Shown piece by piece: positions 8,091-15,513 of a DNA stretch of 48,899 nt. The position numbers and the translations under genes are program-made. Below the pieces are notes generated by a model. It was not told where the DNA came from, did not search any database, and saw only the letters and a program-made list of their open reading frames with translations. The stretch lies in NCBI GenBank assembly GCA_019459705.1, contig JAIBFE010000259.1:1-48899 (forward strand), given 5' to 3'. Numbering within the stretch: position 1 is the first letter of the stretch; each line of letters begins with the position of its first letter. The stretch comes from Thiobacillus sp. Its GTDB lineage: Bacteria > Pseudomonadota > Gammaproteobacteria > Burkholderiales > Thiobacillaceae.

Positions 8091-9508
8091 AGCCGACCTC
8101 CGCCGCCTTCTCCGACAACGCCCATCGGGCCCTGCACGACGTCACCTTGCAGCAGGCCCTGGCCAAGGCCGGCGTGGGCTTCGTCGAAAAGCGCCGCGCC
8201 GCCGTCTCCGACCTGCCCGAGTTTGCTGCGCTGCGCGAGGCCGGGCGGGCGATCAAGGACCACGCCCTGGCCCACCTTGACCACTACCTGCTGCGCTTCG
8301 AACAGCAGGTGCAGGCGTCCGGCGGCGAGGTGCACTGGGCGGAAACGCCTGCCGAAGCCTGCGCAGCCGTGCTCGACATCTGCACGCGCGCCGGGGCGAC
8401 TCTGGTCGCCAAGGGCAAGTCCATGGTCGGCGAGGAGATCGCCATCAACGACGCGCTCGAAACCGCCGGCTTCGAGGTGGTCGAGACCGACCTCGGCGAA
8501 TACATCATCCAGATCGCGCACGAGCCGCCCAGCCACATCATTGCGCCTGCGGTGCACAAGACCCGCAAGCAGATCGCCGACCTGTTCGAAAGCCTGCACC
8601 ACCAGCCGGGCCTGACCCGGCCGCTGGAGACGGTGCCGCAGATCGTCGACGAGGCGCGGCAGATCCTGCGCGACACCTTCCTGGCGGCGGACGTCGGCAT
8701 CACCGGCGCCAACTTCCTCATCGCCGAGACCGGCTCCACCGTCATCGTCACCAACGAGGGCAACGGCGATCTGTCCGCCACGCTGCCGCGCGTGCACATC
8801 GTGCTCGCCAGCATCGAGAAGGTGGTGCCGACACTGGAGGACGCTTCGGTGCTGCTGCGGCTGCTGGCGCGCAGCGCCACCGGCCAGGAGATCACCTCCT
8901 ACACCACGTTTTTCACCGGCCCGCGCCGCGCGGACGATCCCGACGGCCCCGAGCAGTTCCACGTGGTGCTGGTCGACAACGGCCGCAGCCGCATGCTCGG
9001 CGGCGCCTATCACGAGATGCTGCGCTGCATCCGCTGCGGCGCCTGCCTCAACCACTGTCCCGTCTACAGCGCGGTCGGCGGGCACGCCTACGGCTGGGTC
9101 TATCCGGGGCCGATGGGCGCGGTGCTGACGCCCCTGATGGTCGGGCTGGACGAAGGCCGACCGCTGCCCAATGCATCGACCCTGTGCGGCCGCTGCGAGG
9201 AAGTCTGCCCGATGTCGATTCCGCTGCCGCAGCTGCTGCGCGAACATCGCCGGCAGGAATTCGAACGCAGGCTCGCCCCGCCGCGCAGCCGCTGGGCGCT
9301 GGCCACCTGGGCGTTCTTCGCGCAGCGGCCCAGGCTCTATCGCTGGGCGAGCCGCCTGGGCAGCCTGCTGCTGAACAAGTCGAGCGGCGGCCGCGGCCGT
9401 TTCCGCAGCCTGCCCTTCGCCGAAGGCTGGACGGCCGCGCGCGACCTGCCGGCCCCGCAGGGCGACACCTTCATGGCGCAATGGCAGCGGAGAAAACCGC
9501 ATGACTGA
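8087..9508 (+). CDS. lutB: Lactate utilization Fe-S protein LutB (LldF-like)
   Basis: A 473-residue LutB. The N-terminal two thirds is a LUD domain with LVAKGKSMVGEEIAIN near residue 105 and an ITGANFLIAETG segment near 205. The C-terminal third carries two 4Fe-4S motifs, CIRCGACLNHCPVY and CGRCEEVCPMSIPLP. A DUF3390-like tail follows. The start at ATG 8087 overlaps the lutA stop. The C terminus overlaps lutC by eight bases. The protein is the electron-transfer partner within the LutABC lactate oxidation complex; length and motif order are as expected. Confidence 0.93.
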   Translation: MKPTSAAFSDNAHRALHDVTLQQALAKAGVGFVEKRRAAVSDLPEFAALREAGRAIKDHALAHLDHYLLRFEQQVQASGGEVHWAETPAEACAAVLDICTRAGATLVAKGKSMVGEEIAINDALETAGFEVVETDLGEYIIQIAHEPPSHIIAPAVHKTRKQIADLFESLHHQPGLTRPLETVPQIVDEARQILRDTFLAADVGITGANFLIAETGSTVIVTNEGNGDLSATLPRVHIVLASIEKVVPTLEDASVLLRLLARSATGQEITSYTTFFTGPRRADDPDGPEQFHVVLVDNGRSRMLGGAYHEMLRCIRCGACLNHCPVYSAVGGHAYGWVYPGPMGAVLTPLMVGLDEGRPLPNASTLCGRCEEVCPMSIPLPQLLREHRRQEFERRLAPPRSRWALATWAFFAQRPRLYRWASRLGSLLLNKSSGGRGRFRSLPFAEGWTAARDLPAPQGDTFMAQWQRRKPHD

Positions 9509-10157
9509 CCGCCGCGCGGCCATCCTCGGCCGCATATCGCAGGCCCTGGGCCATGCAGCCGCGGCCGACGCGCCGGCCGTCCTGCAGCGCGTGAACGACC
9601 ATACGCGCGGGCCGCAGCCGCAATGGAATGAAACCCCGCGCGAACGTTTCTTGGCCAAACTCGCCAAGGTGGCCGGAACCCATGCCGAGCTCACCTCGGA
9701 TGCGGAAATCGTCCAGACGGTGGCGGATTACCTGGCGGCGCAGAGCCTGCCGCAGCGATTGTGCGTCGCCCCGCATCCACTGCTGTCCGCCGTCGTCTGG
9801 CCGCAAGGCTGGCAAGCGGAGCGACGACGCGCCCAGGGCGACGACCGCATCGGCCTCGCCGTGGCGTTCTGCGGCATCGCCGAAACCGGCAGCCTGATGC
9901 TGCTGTCGGGACCGGACAGCCCGACCACGCTGAATTTCCTGCCCGACGATTTCCTCTGCCTGCTGCCGGAAGACAGAATCGTGCCGCGCATGGAAGACGC
10001 CTGGGCCTTGCTGCGCGCCGAACGCGGCAGCCTGCCACGGGCAACCAACATCATCACCGGCCCGTCGCGCACCGCCGATGTCGAACAGACCATCCAGCTC
10101 GGTGCGCACGGTCCGCGACGACTTCATGTTTTGCTGAAAGGAGGACGACATGCTTGA
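9501..10157 (+). CDS. lutC: Lactate utilization protein LutC (LldG-like)
   Basis: A 218-residue LUD-domain protein. The second half holds the family hallmarks: FCGIAETGSLMLLSG near residue 120, then GPSRTADVEQTIQLGAHGPRRLH close to the C terminus. LutC is required for L-lactate oxidation by the LutABC complex, though its catalytic share is not well defined. It starts inside the end of lutB. It shares its last eight bases with a small unrelated gene, and the base composition becomes visibly AT-richer from that point. The end of lutC is therefore the left edge of the accessory block. Confidence 0.93.
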   Translation: MTDRRAAILGRISQALGHAAAADAPAVLQRVNDHTRGPQPQWNETPRERFLAKLAKVAGTHAELTSDAEIVQTVADYLAAQSLPQRLCVAPHPLLSAVVWPQGWQAERRRAQGDDRIGLAVAFCGIAETGSLMLLSGPDSPTTLNFLPDDFLCLLPEDRIVPRMEDAWALLRAERGSLPRATNIITGPSRTADVEQTIQLGAHGPRRLHVLLKGGRHA

Positions 10158-10572
10158 AGCAGCTATGGCGTTGTATGCAGGGATAAGTGCCTTGATGGCA
10201 TCCATCCAGGTGCTGCAGAAGGAACGAGATTACCGGCTGGCTGAAAGAAGATTCGAGGAAGAATATGAAAGGCTGCTGACGTCAGAGGAAACCCAGCGAG
10301 CAGCCCAAGCGCTAGAGGAAGTATCCGCACCTGAAGAAATCGAAATACTTCTCGAGAACGCACAGAGGTGCTGGGAATACTGGAGAGAAGTTGCCAGGGG
10401 GCGAGACAAGTATTTGCCAGGCGAACAAAGAGAAGCGGATGCAGCTATCAAGAACTGTGTTTGCAGAGAACTCAATCGAATTGACGATCTCTTCGGGGAA
10501 CATGCGATACCTGAAGAATGGCGCAAGCAAAGAGACAGGTATGACTGTTTGTCCATGCTGGCACCGGCCTGA
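10150..10572 (+). CDS. Small helical protein of unknown function
   Basis: A 140-residue protein that I do not recognise. Residues 5-20 form a weakly hydrophobic segment (AMALYAGISALMASIQ). The rest is highly charged and looks helical throughout, with heptad-like stretches rich in Glu, Arg and Leu between about 25 and 75. The only cysteines are in the second half (QRCWEYW, KNCVCRE, YDCLSM). The ATG at 10150 follows GGAGGA at 10140-10145 and overlaps the end of lutC by eight bases, so it may be translated from the lut transcript. Codon use is clearly less G+C-rich than lutABC, which suggests recent acquisition. A role in lactate metabolism is not implied. Confidence 0.65.
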   Translation: MLEAAMALYAGISALMASIQVLQKERDYRLAERRFEEEYERLLTSEETQRAAQALEEVSAPEEIEILLENAQRCWEYWREVARGRDKYLPGEQREADAAIKNCVCRELNRIDDLFGEHAIPEEWRKQRDRYDCLSMLAPA

Positions 10573-10939
10573 CAGGTCGTTCCTGAGGACGCCACGAAGC
10601 GACCGCAGCAACCCTCTGACACAGAAATCGATGCTGACCCCTTTAGTTGAAGGGGGTCAGACAGATGAAATGCTTCACGGAAATGTATTCGTGTGACTGA
10701 AATCGGCCAGAAGTGGAAGTTCAGGTTGGGAAGCCCGACAGTCTCTTGTTCGGCCAGAGCCGCCGCTGGAGATCCGAACCGACTACTTCCGCTATGTACT
10801 CATTACCGGACGTAGGCAGGAAATTTCACAAAACAACAGCTTTCTGATTTCCTCTGCAATGGGACCAGACTGGTTGCGAACAATTACTCCGTTAAAGCGT
10901 TGGGATATGGAAATTTTCTTACTTCAGATTTAAAAGTAT
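10573..10939. other. AT-richer intergenic stretch between convergent genes
   Basis: 367 bases without a convincing gene. The short open frames here overlap the preceding gene out of frame and look non-coding. The only structure seen is the hairpin at 10634-10660. The stretch lies between the plus-strand small gene and the minus-strand SGNH hydrolase gene, so it must carry the ends of both transcripts. Confidence 0.6.
10634..10660. repeat. Perfect 8-bp inverted repeat (possible bidirectional terminator)
   Basis: CTGACCCC at 10634-10641 pairs with GGGGTCAG at 10653-10660 across an 11-base loop. It lies between two converging genes, as expected of a shared terminator, but has no T-run on either side. 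It could equally be the remnant of a mobile element end. Confidence 0.45.
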
Positions 10940-11761
10940 TCAAATGAAAACTGCTATTTTTTTTGCCAACTTGTCATATCCCTTCATGCTCGGATGGATT
11001 TCGTCCGCCCAATCACCACTGAATAAAGTAGAACCCATTTTTGCACGTAAAAGTGTGCCTTGAGTCTTGGCAACCTTAAAGCTGGGCATACTATTTCCCA
11101 AATTCAGAATTGTTTCACCAAGGCGACCTAATAAATATTCAGAGACAGCAACCCACATCGCTTCGGGAACCTGTGCCTGAACAAGTGCTTTGTATAGCCA
11201 GGGGCCTTTCAATTTAAGTCCAAAGAAACGGGATGGGGCATTTCGAGGGGTGGCCCAATCATAAGTGTGGGCAATAATAGGGCACCCGGGGCAACTACTA
11301 CCCTTTCGGTCGCGCCATTTAACAATCTGCTCGAAAGCGTTACTTACATCGGTCAGTGTCTGCTGCAGTATTGTTTCGTCACAATAGGCGGCCGGGTCAG
11401 TCGAGTCACCTGGGACTCGTTTGATGATTCTTTTGACATCGTCAATCAGATCATTGCCACCTCCGCTCAAAAGTATGGCATCCCACTTGTAACCAAACTT
11501 TGTGCTTGTCATTGTTTTAAAGCCTTGGTTTTTTAGCATGACGCTCATTCTGCGAATTGTGTCGCCTGGCTGGGCGCAGCTTACGACAAGCGTTTGAACA
11601 TCGAAATCCATAGTGATCAATAGATTGGACGTGGGAATGCCGCGCAGCGAAAACCATGAATCCCCCTCAGCCAGTATTTTTAGCTTGAACTGTTGATCAT
11701 CTGGATCATAGCCAGGGTTATTGGTTTCGACATCCATCCAGCTTATAACTTGCGGATTCAT
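10940..11761 (-). CDS. SGNH/GDSL-type hydrolase
   Basis: A 273-residue serine esterase or lipase of the SGNH superfamily. Block I is AEGDSWF with nucleophile Ser35. The block III GGND motif is at 101-104 with Asn103. The catalytic Asp253 and His256 are in DEIHPS near the C terminus, so all catalytic residues are present. There is no signal peptide or membrane segment, which points to a cytoplasmic enzyme. The substrate is unknown: acyl ester, phospholipid or acyl-protein. AAGGAGG at 11768-11774 on the complementary strand gives an excellent ribosome site for ATG 11761. It lies 118 bases downstream of the patatin-like gene on the same strand. Its codon use is markedly AT-richer than the chromosome around it. 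Confidence 0.85.
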   Translation of the reverse strand: MNPQVISWMDVETNNPGYDPDDQQFKLKILAEGDSWFSLRGIPTSNLLITMDFDVQTLVVSCAQPGDTIRRMSVMLKNQGFKTMTSTKFGYKWDAILLSGGGNDLIDDVKRIIKRVPGDSTDPAAYCDETILQQTLTDVSNAFEQIVKWRDRKGSSCPGCPIIAHTYDWATPRNAPSRFFGLKLKGPWLYKALVQAQVPEAMWVAVSEYLLGRLGETILNLGNSMPSFKVAKTQGTLLRAKMGSTLFSGDWADEIHPSMKGYDKLAKKIAVFI

Positions 11762-11879
11762 TTGACACCTCCTTGGTGTGTTTCAAGTGTCGGAGTGCAC
11801 TGTGCTGTGCAGGGTCATTACCGACTAAGGCGAAACAAGTAGACCAATACGTCAAGGCAGTGGCATGCCGCCACTGCAC

Positions 11880-14633
11880 TTACGAACGATCTTTAGGGAG
11901 CCCCCTTGGATCGCGAGTCGCCCGCTGAAAAAGTTTCGCGAAGCCATAACTCACCCAAGCCACCGGCGCCACCACCAAGGCAACGACAGGCAACGCCTTG
12001 AACGCCCATAGCAGGTTACCCTTTGCGCCTTTCAAGTTCTTCCAGAACCCGAGTAGCTTGCGCCAGAAAGCAGCCTTTTCTCTCCCCCAATCCAGCACCC
12101 GTGGGTCGAGGCATTCCTTGATAAACCACCACACAAGTGGCGTAAGAATCGCGATCGGCAATGCCCACCTCAGCTGAATTTTCTGAAAGCAATCCCACAC
12201 CAGCAACTTGACCAGCAACTTGGTGACAATCCAGTCGATCGCGGCATAAACGTCTGCCCATTTCCAGTCGTAATGCCATGTGGCACCTACGACCCCGGCC
12301 ACCACGACGATGGCAACTACGCTTGACCAGCCTTCCCCTAAACGCAAAGCCCGGAAGAGGCGATGCTTGCCAACGTTGAGGATTTTCTCTAATTCGTCTT
12401 TCCGGTCTATTGGCAGCAATTCAGCTTTGGCGGGCGGCCAGCTTACCATTCCATTTGTTCCGGTTCGATGACCAAACGGACTGTCCTTGAGGGCTTCTTG
12501 TAGATGATGATCTGCAACGAGATAGCCCCGATTGATCAGGGCCTTGATCTCGACATCGCCAAACAAATCGAGGTCGGTGCGAATACGCGCCAACAGCCCA
12601 GGCTCGGCGGAATGCGGTAGGTCAGCGGTGAGTCTGGTTGACCCGATGTCGAACGACGCCAGGCCCTTCAGCGCCCGCGGGGCAGCAAATTGCGCAACAA
12701 TTGGAGGCACGGTGGCAATCACGCGATCGTCAAATGCACTCCCTAGACGACGACGTTCCCTGAGATCATGCCGGTAAAGTTGCGCCGGGCGGTTCATCAG
12801 CAAACTCGACAGCCGTCCCATCAAGCCGATTCGCCCGACTGCGGCCTTGCTCTGTCGCGTATCGAAGGGCGCACCCGTGTCGCTTGCAATGACGTAGTTG
12901 CAATGTTCATCCAGGAGGGCCGTCACCCCGATATTGTCGAAGGGACCGCCATCGGTGAGCGATAGAACCTGCACGTGCATGTCATCGTAGAGGTCATACA
13001 GCTGATACGGTGGGAACACGGGCGGGAACGCAGCCGAGGCCGCAACGGCATCCGCCAAAGGGAGTGCATTCCATTCATCGCGGATATTCGGAGAGATGGC
13101 GGCGGCGGTCTTGCAGTAGTAAACGTTCAATACGCTGTCGAGGAGTTGCTTGCACCATTCTGGATATCTGTGTGGGCGAGCCAATCCTTGTTGCTTGGTG
13201 AAATGTTTTTTGAATTCCTCTTCCAAACGTCTTGCGCGAGTCTCGTCAATCGATTTCAGTGCATCGCAGAAGAGCACCCAAAGGGTTGAGGATTTCATGC
13301 CGGCGTCAACACGGGGTTTGCGGTGGCGGCCATGGGCCAGGTACCAGGCATAGTTCTTGACTTCACGCAGCCGCCCGGCATCCGTATCCAATAAGGCCGT
13401 CACCAATGCGCGGAATTCACTTGCATCGAGAGGGCCATGCCAGGGCAATGGGATCTCGCCGTCATCATCCTGTCCTTCGGGCTCAATGGCCTTTCCTCTC
13501 TTTGAACATCGCTTGGGTGTGGATACGTCGGCACGTTCGCGATCAACCTGCGCCTGCCAGCGCACAAATTCGCATTCCATCTTGCGCGTCGGACACTTGC
13601 CCCACTCTTTGAGACCTTCGATTCGGTCAAGATCCCATTTTCTATCGTAGCGTTTGGCGAAGCACTTGAGCATCGGCACACGCATCCACATATCGCCGAA
13701 CCATCTATTGCGGTAGGGCTTGGCAAACGAATCGACTACCTTATTCCACTGCACGTTCTCTCGTCGCCCTGCGTCGTCCGGCCACGCGCCAATCAACTGC
13801 TTGCGCGCATCAGGGGGAAGGTCACGTAGTATCTTGCGGGGAAGAATCTCGGTATCGATCTCGTCGTAGCGGGCGTGCCCGAGATACCAGTCACCAAGCT
13901 CGGTGGATGAAAACCAGAATCGCGCGCCGGAATTGAGCGATGTCGTATTCAAGATCAGCCGCGTCGCCGCGGCACGCCGCTTTTCGGGATCAGGAACCCA
14001 CCCCTGCCCGATCGCACGATGGTTGTACTGCTCCGTACCACCCGCATCTCCGACCTGTTTCTTCCGCATTCGGATGGCCATCAAAGGGACTCGATCGCAA
14101 ATATCGAGAACGTTTAGGTCAATCCCTTTCAGTTTCCCTTTGGCAGTTGCGAAGATGTGCTTTTCGTAGAGTCGGCCCATCTCCCCGGCCAAGCTCGTTT
14201 TCCAGAGCATCACCTTGATCAGCGTCCAGGGATTCGCAAAGAGCCGAGTGCGCAGGTTCTTTCTTATTCCGACGACCAAAGCATCTTGCAATTCCTTGAC
14301 AATGGCCTCGAATACTTCCTGTTTGATGTGGAACTCTTCTGGTCCCAGTTCCTTGCGTTCTGGGTTTTCAAGCTCGCGCTTCAGAAGCAGGATATAGAGC
14401 GCACCCACGATCGAGCCGCCCGACACCGTGGAGAGAACTTGCACATAGCGCAAGATATCCATTTCGGCCATGCGGCGCAGTACACCCACATGAAACAGTG
14501 AGGCGCGAAATCCACCTCCAGCCAGTGCCAAGCCCAATTTTGCTCTGGTCATACGCTTCCCTCTTTCTTTATTCCACTCCCTTGCCGCGCCGGATGTCCT
14601 GTCTTGCGCGATCAGGTCGCGGATCCAAGTCAT
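11880..14633 (-). CDS. Large patatin-like phospholipase with C-terminal membrane segments
   Basis: A 917-residue protein with a complete patatin catalytic set. The oxyanion loop GGGFR is at 39-43, the nucleophile Ser71 in TVSGGS, AASAAFPPVFPP at 531-542, and the catalytic Asp561 in DGG. Patatin domains normally span some 200-300 residues between these motifs. Here Ser and Asp are 490 residues apart, so about 200-500 is a large insertion rich in Trp, Arg and Lys. The last 150 residues contain hydrophobic segments near 770, 830 and 890, suggesting the enzyme is held at the inner membrane with the lipase domain in the cytoplasm. ATG 14633 gives the longest frame. ATG 14552 (28 codons in) has a GAGGG-like site and starts just before the conserved domain. 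The likely activity is phospholipid or lysophospholipid hydrolysis; the biological role is unknown. Confidence 0.85.
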   Translation of the reverse strand: MTWIRDLIAQDRTSGAAREWNKERGKRMTRAKLGLALAGGGFRASLFHVGVLRRMAEMDILRYVQVLSTVSGGSIVGALYILLLKRELENPERKELGPEEFHIKQEVFEAIVKELQDALVVGIRKNLRTRLFANPWTLIKVMLWKTSLAGEMGRLYEKHIFATAKGKLKGIDLNVLDICDRVPLMAIRMRKKQVGDAGGTEQYNHRAIGQGWVPDPEKRRAAATRLILNTTSLNSGARFWFSSTELGDWYLGHARYDEIDTEILPRKILRDLPPDARKQLIGAWPDDAGRRENVQWNKVVDSFAKPYRNRWFGDMWMRVPMLKCFAKRYDRKWDLDRIEGLKEWGKCPTRKMECEFVRWQAQVDRERADVSTPKRCSKRGKAIEPEGQDDDGEIPLPWHGPLDASEFRALVTALLDTDAGRLREVKNYAWYLAHGRHRKPRVDAGMKSSTLWVLFCDALKSIDETRARRLEEEFKKHFTKQQGLARPHRYPEWCKQLLDSVLNVYYCKTAAAISPNIRDEWNALPLADAVAASAAFPPVFPPYQLYDLYDDMHVQVLSLTDGGPFDNIGVTALLDEHCNYVIASDTGAPFDTRQSKAAVGRIGLMGRLSSLLMNRPAQLYRHDLRERRRLGSAFDDRVIATVPPIVAQFAAPRALKGLASFDIGSTRLTADLPHSAEPGLLARIRTDLDLFGDVEIKALINRGYLVADHHLQEALKDSPFGHRTGTNGMVSWPPAKAELLPIDRKDELEKILNVGKHRLFRALRLGEGWSSVVAIVVVAGVVGATWHYDWKWADVYAAIDWIVTKLLVKLLVWDCFQKIQLRWALPIAILTPLVWWFIKECLDPRVLDWGREKAAFWRKLLGFWKNLKGAKGNLLWAFKALPVVALVVAPVAWVSYGFAKLFQRATRDPRGLPKDRS

Positions 14634-14939
14634 CCTGAATCATGGCTCGCTTCGCACTGGTCGGAAGGCATTAGGCAAAGCCAGCTTGAGCCTAGGCCAA
14701 GAGTTTGGAGATGCATATACAACTTTAGTTGTAGGCGGCGTGTGCTGGACACTTTGCTCGAGGAACCGCAGCCAGCCATGACGCATCTTTGGAGCAGCGC
14801 AAGCAGGAGCGGTTTTTTTAAAAGGCCCGGGAGTTTGAGGGGAAGGCGTTTTCGGCTGCTATCCCGACGTTCAAACGATAAGTGGCTAACGACCGAAATG
14901 GGTCGGAAAGGGCCACTCGTACATTGCAGCGCGGAAGAT
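14634..14939. other. Intergenic stretch at the right edge of the accessory block
   Basis: About 306 bases between the start of the patatin-like gene and the end of the small membrane protein gene. I see no gene, no clear terminator and no direct repeats or integrase remnant that would mark an attachment site. It should hold the promoter for the leftward patatin-SGNH pair. Confidence 0.5.
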
Positions 14940-15371
14940 CTAGGCAATCTCACCGCCATGACCAGCAAACCGCCGCACCGCTGACCACAAATTCCCCCAC
15001 AGCAGCAACGCCGACCCCGCCAGCACACCCCCCGCCGCAATGCCCAGCTGCGGCCAGAACGGCACGCCGACGAGCAGCACGCATGCGATCAGGTGAAGCC
15101 GGAACTGCCGGCGCATCCAGCGTTCGGCGACCATGTCCTTCATGGTGGGGATGCTGCCCGCCCTGGCCTGCAGCTGCGACTGCAGATGAAACCAGGTGAG
15201 GAAGGGCACGATCTTGTAGAGCATGCCGCTCACCACGCTGACTGCGAAGCCGCCGATGAAAAGAATCCCCAGCAGCAGCGGATAGGCATCGCTGTCGGCC
15301 CAGGCCGGGCTGAACCGGGCATCGTCGCAGTTGCAGTGGTCGCTTCCCTGAAAATCCAGAATCGTGCTCAT
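14940..15371 (-). CDS. Short multi-spanning membrane protein, possibly the remnant of a longer one
   Basis: A 143-residue protein starting at ATG 15371, with AGGA seven bases before it. A TTG five codons upstream is less likely. The first 30 residues are hydrophilic and contain HCNC. Four hydrophobic segments follow. The stretch SGMLYKIVPFLTWFHLQ and the following PTMKDM resemble, from memory, the C-terminal part of longer heme- or copper-type membrane proteins found in denitrifiers. If that is right the N-terminal half is missing. It is transcribed away from the nrd locus, with 142 bases between the two starts. No function is assigned. Confidence 0.55.
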   Translation of the reverse strand: MSTILDFQGSDHCNCDDARFSPAWADSDAYPLLLGILFIGGFAVSVVSGMLYKIVPFLTWFHLQSQLQARAGSIPTMKDMVAERWMRRQFRLHLIACVLLVGVPFWPQLGIAAGGVLAGSALLLWGNLWSAVRRFAGHGGEIA

Positions 15372-15442
15372 GCCATGTCCTGCCAAGTGGATGAAAAAAT
15401 GCGTTTTTAACTGTATAAGGACTTTCTAACCTTAAATTCTCC

Positions 15443-15470
15443 TTGACTGCATCACAAGATGTCGTATGTT
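15443..15470 (+). promoter_or_regulatory. Candidate sigma-70 promoter of nrdD
   Basis: TTGACT at 15443-15448 and TATGTT at 15465-15470 are spaced 16 bases apart in front of nrdD. The proposed -10 element overlaps the first NrdR-like box, so repressor binding there would block polymerase. This is a pattern-based call only. Confidence 0.45.
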
Positions 15471-15499
15471 TCATCAAACAACGACACAAGATGTTGTCC
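15452..15499 (+). promoter_or_regulatory. Pair of NrdR-like boxes upstream of nrdD
   Basis: Two similar 16-base near-palindromes, 15452-15467 and 15484-15499, share the core CACAAGATGTYGT. The second matches the NrdR consensus (acaCWATATATWGtgt) at 12 of 16 positions. Their starts are exactly 32 bases apart, three helical turns, the spacing known for paired NrdR boxes in front of ribonucleotide reductase genes. NrdR represses nrd operons when dATP is high. The nrdR gene itself is not in the window. Confidence 0.65.
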
Positions 15500-15513
15500 A
15501 CAAGGAGGATGGA

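Noticed and set aside
10391-10696. 101-codon open frame crossing the end of the small helical gene
   Set aside because: Out of frame with a better-supported gene, no ribosome site and no recognisable features.
10573-14939. Integrative element or prophage
   Set aside because: The block is AT-richer, but no integrase, transposase, tRNA target or flanking direct repeats could be found. It is left as an accessory block.
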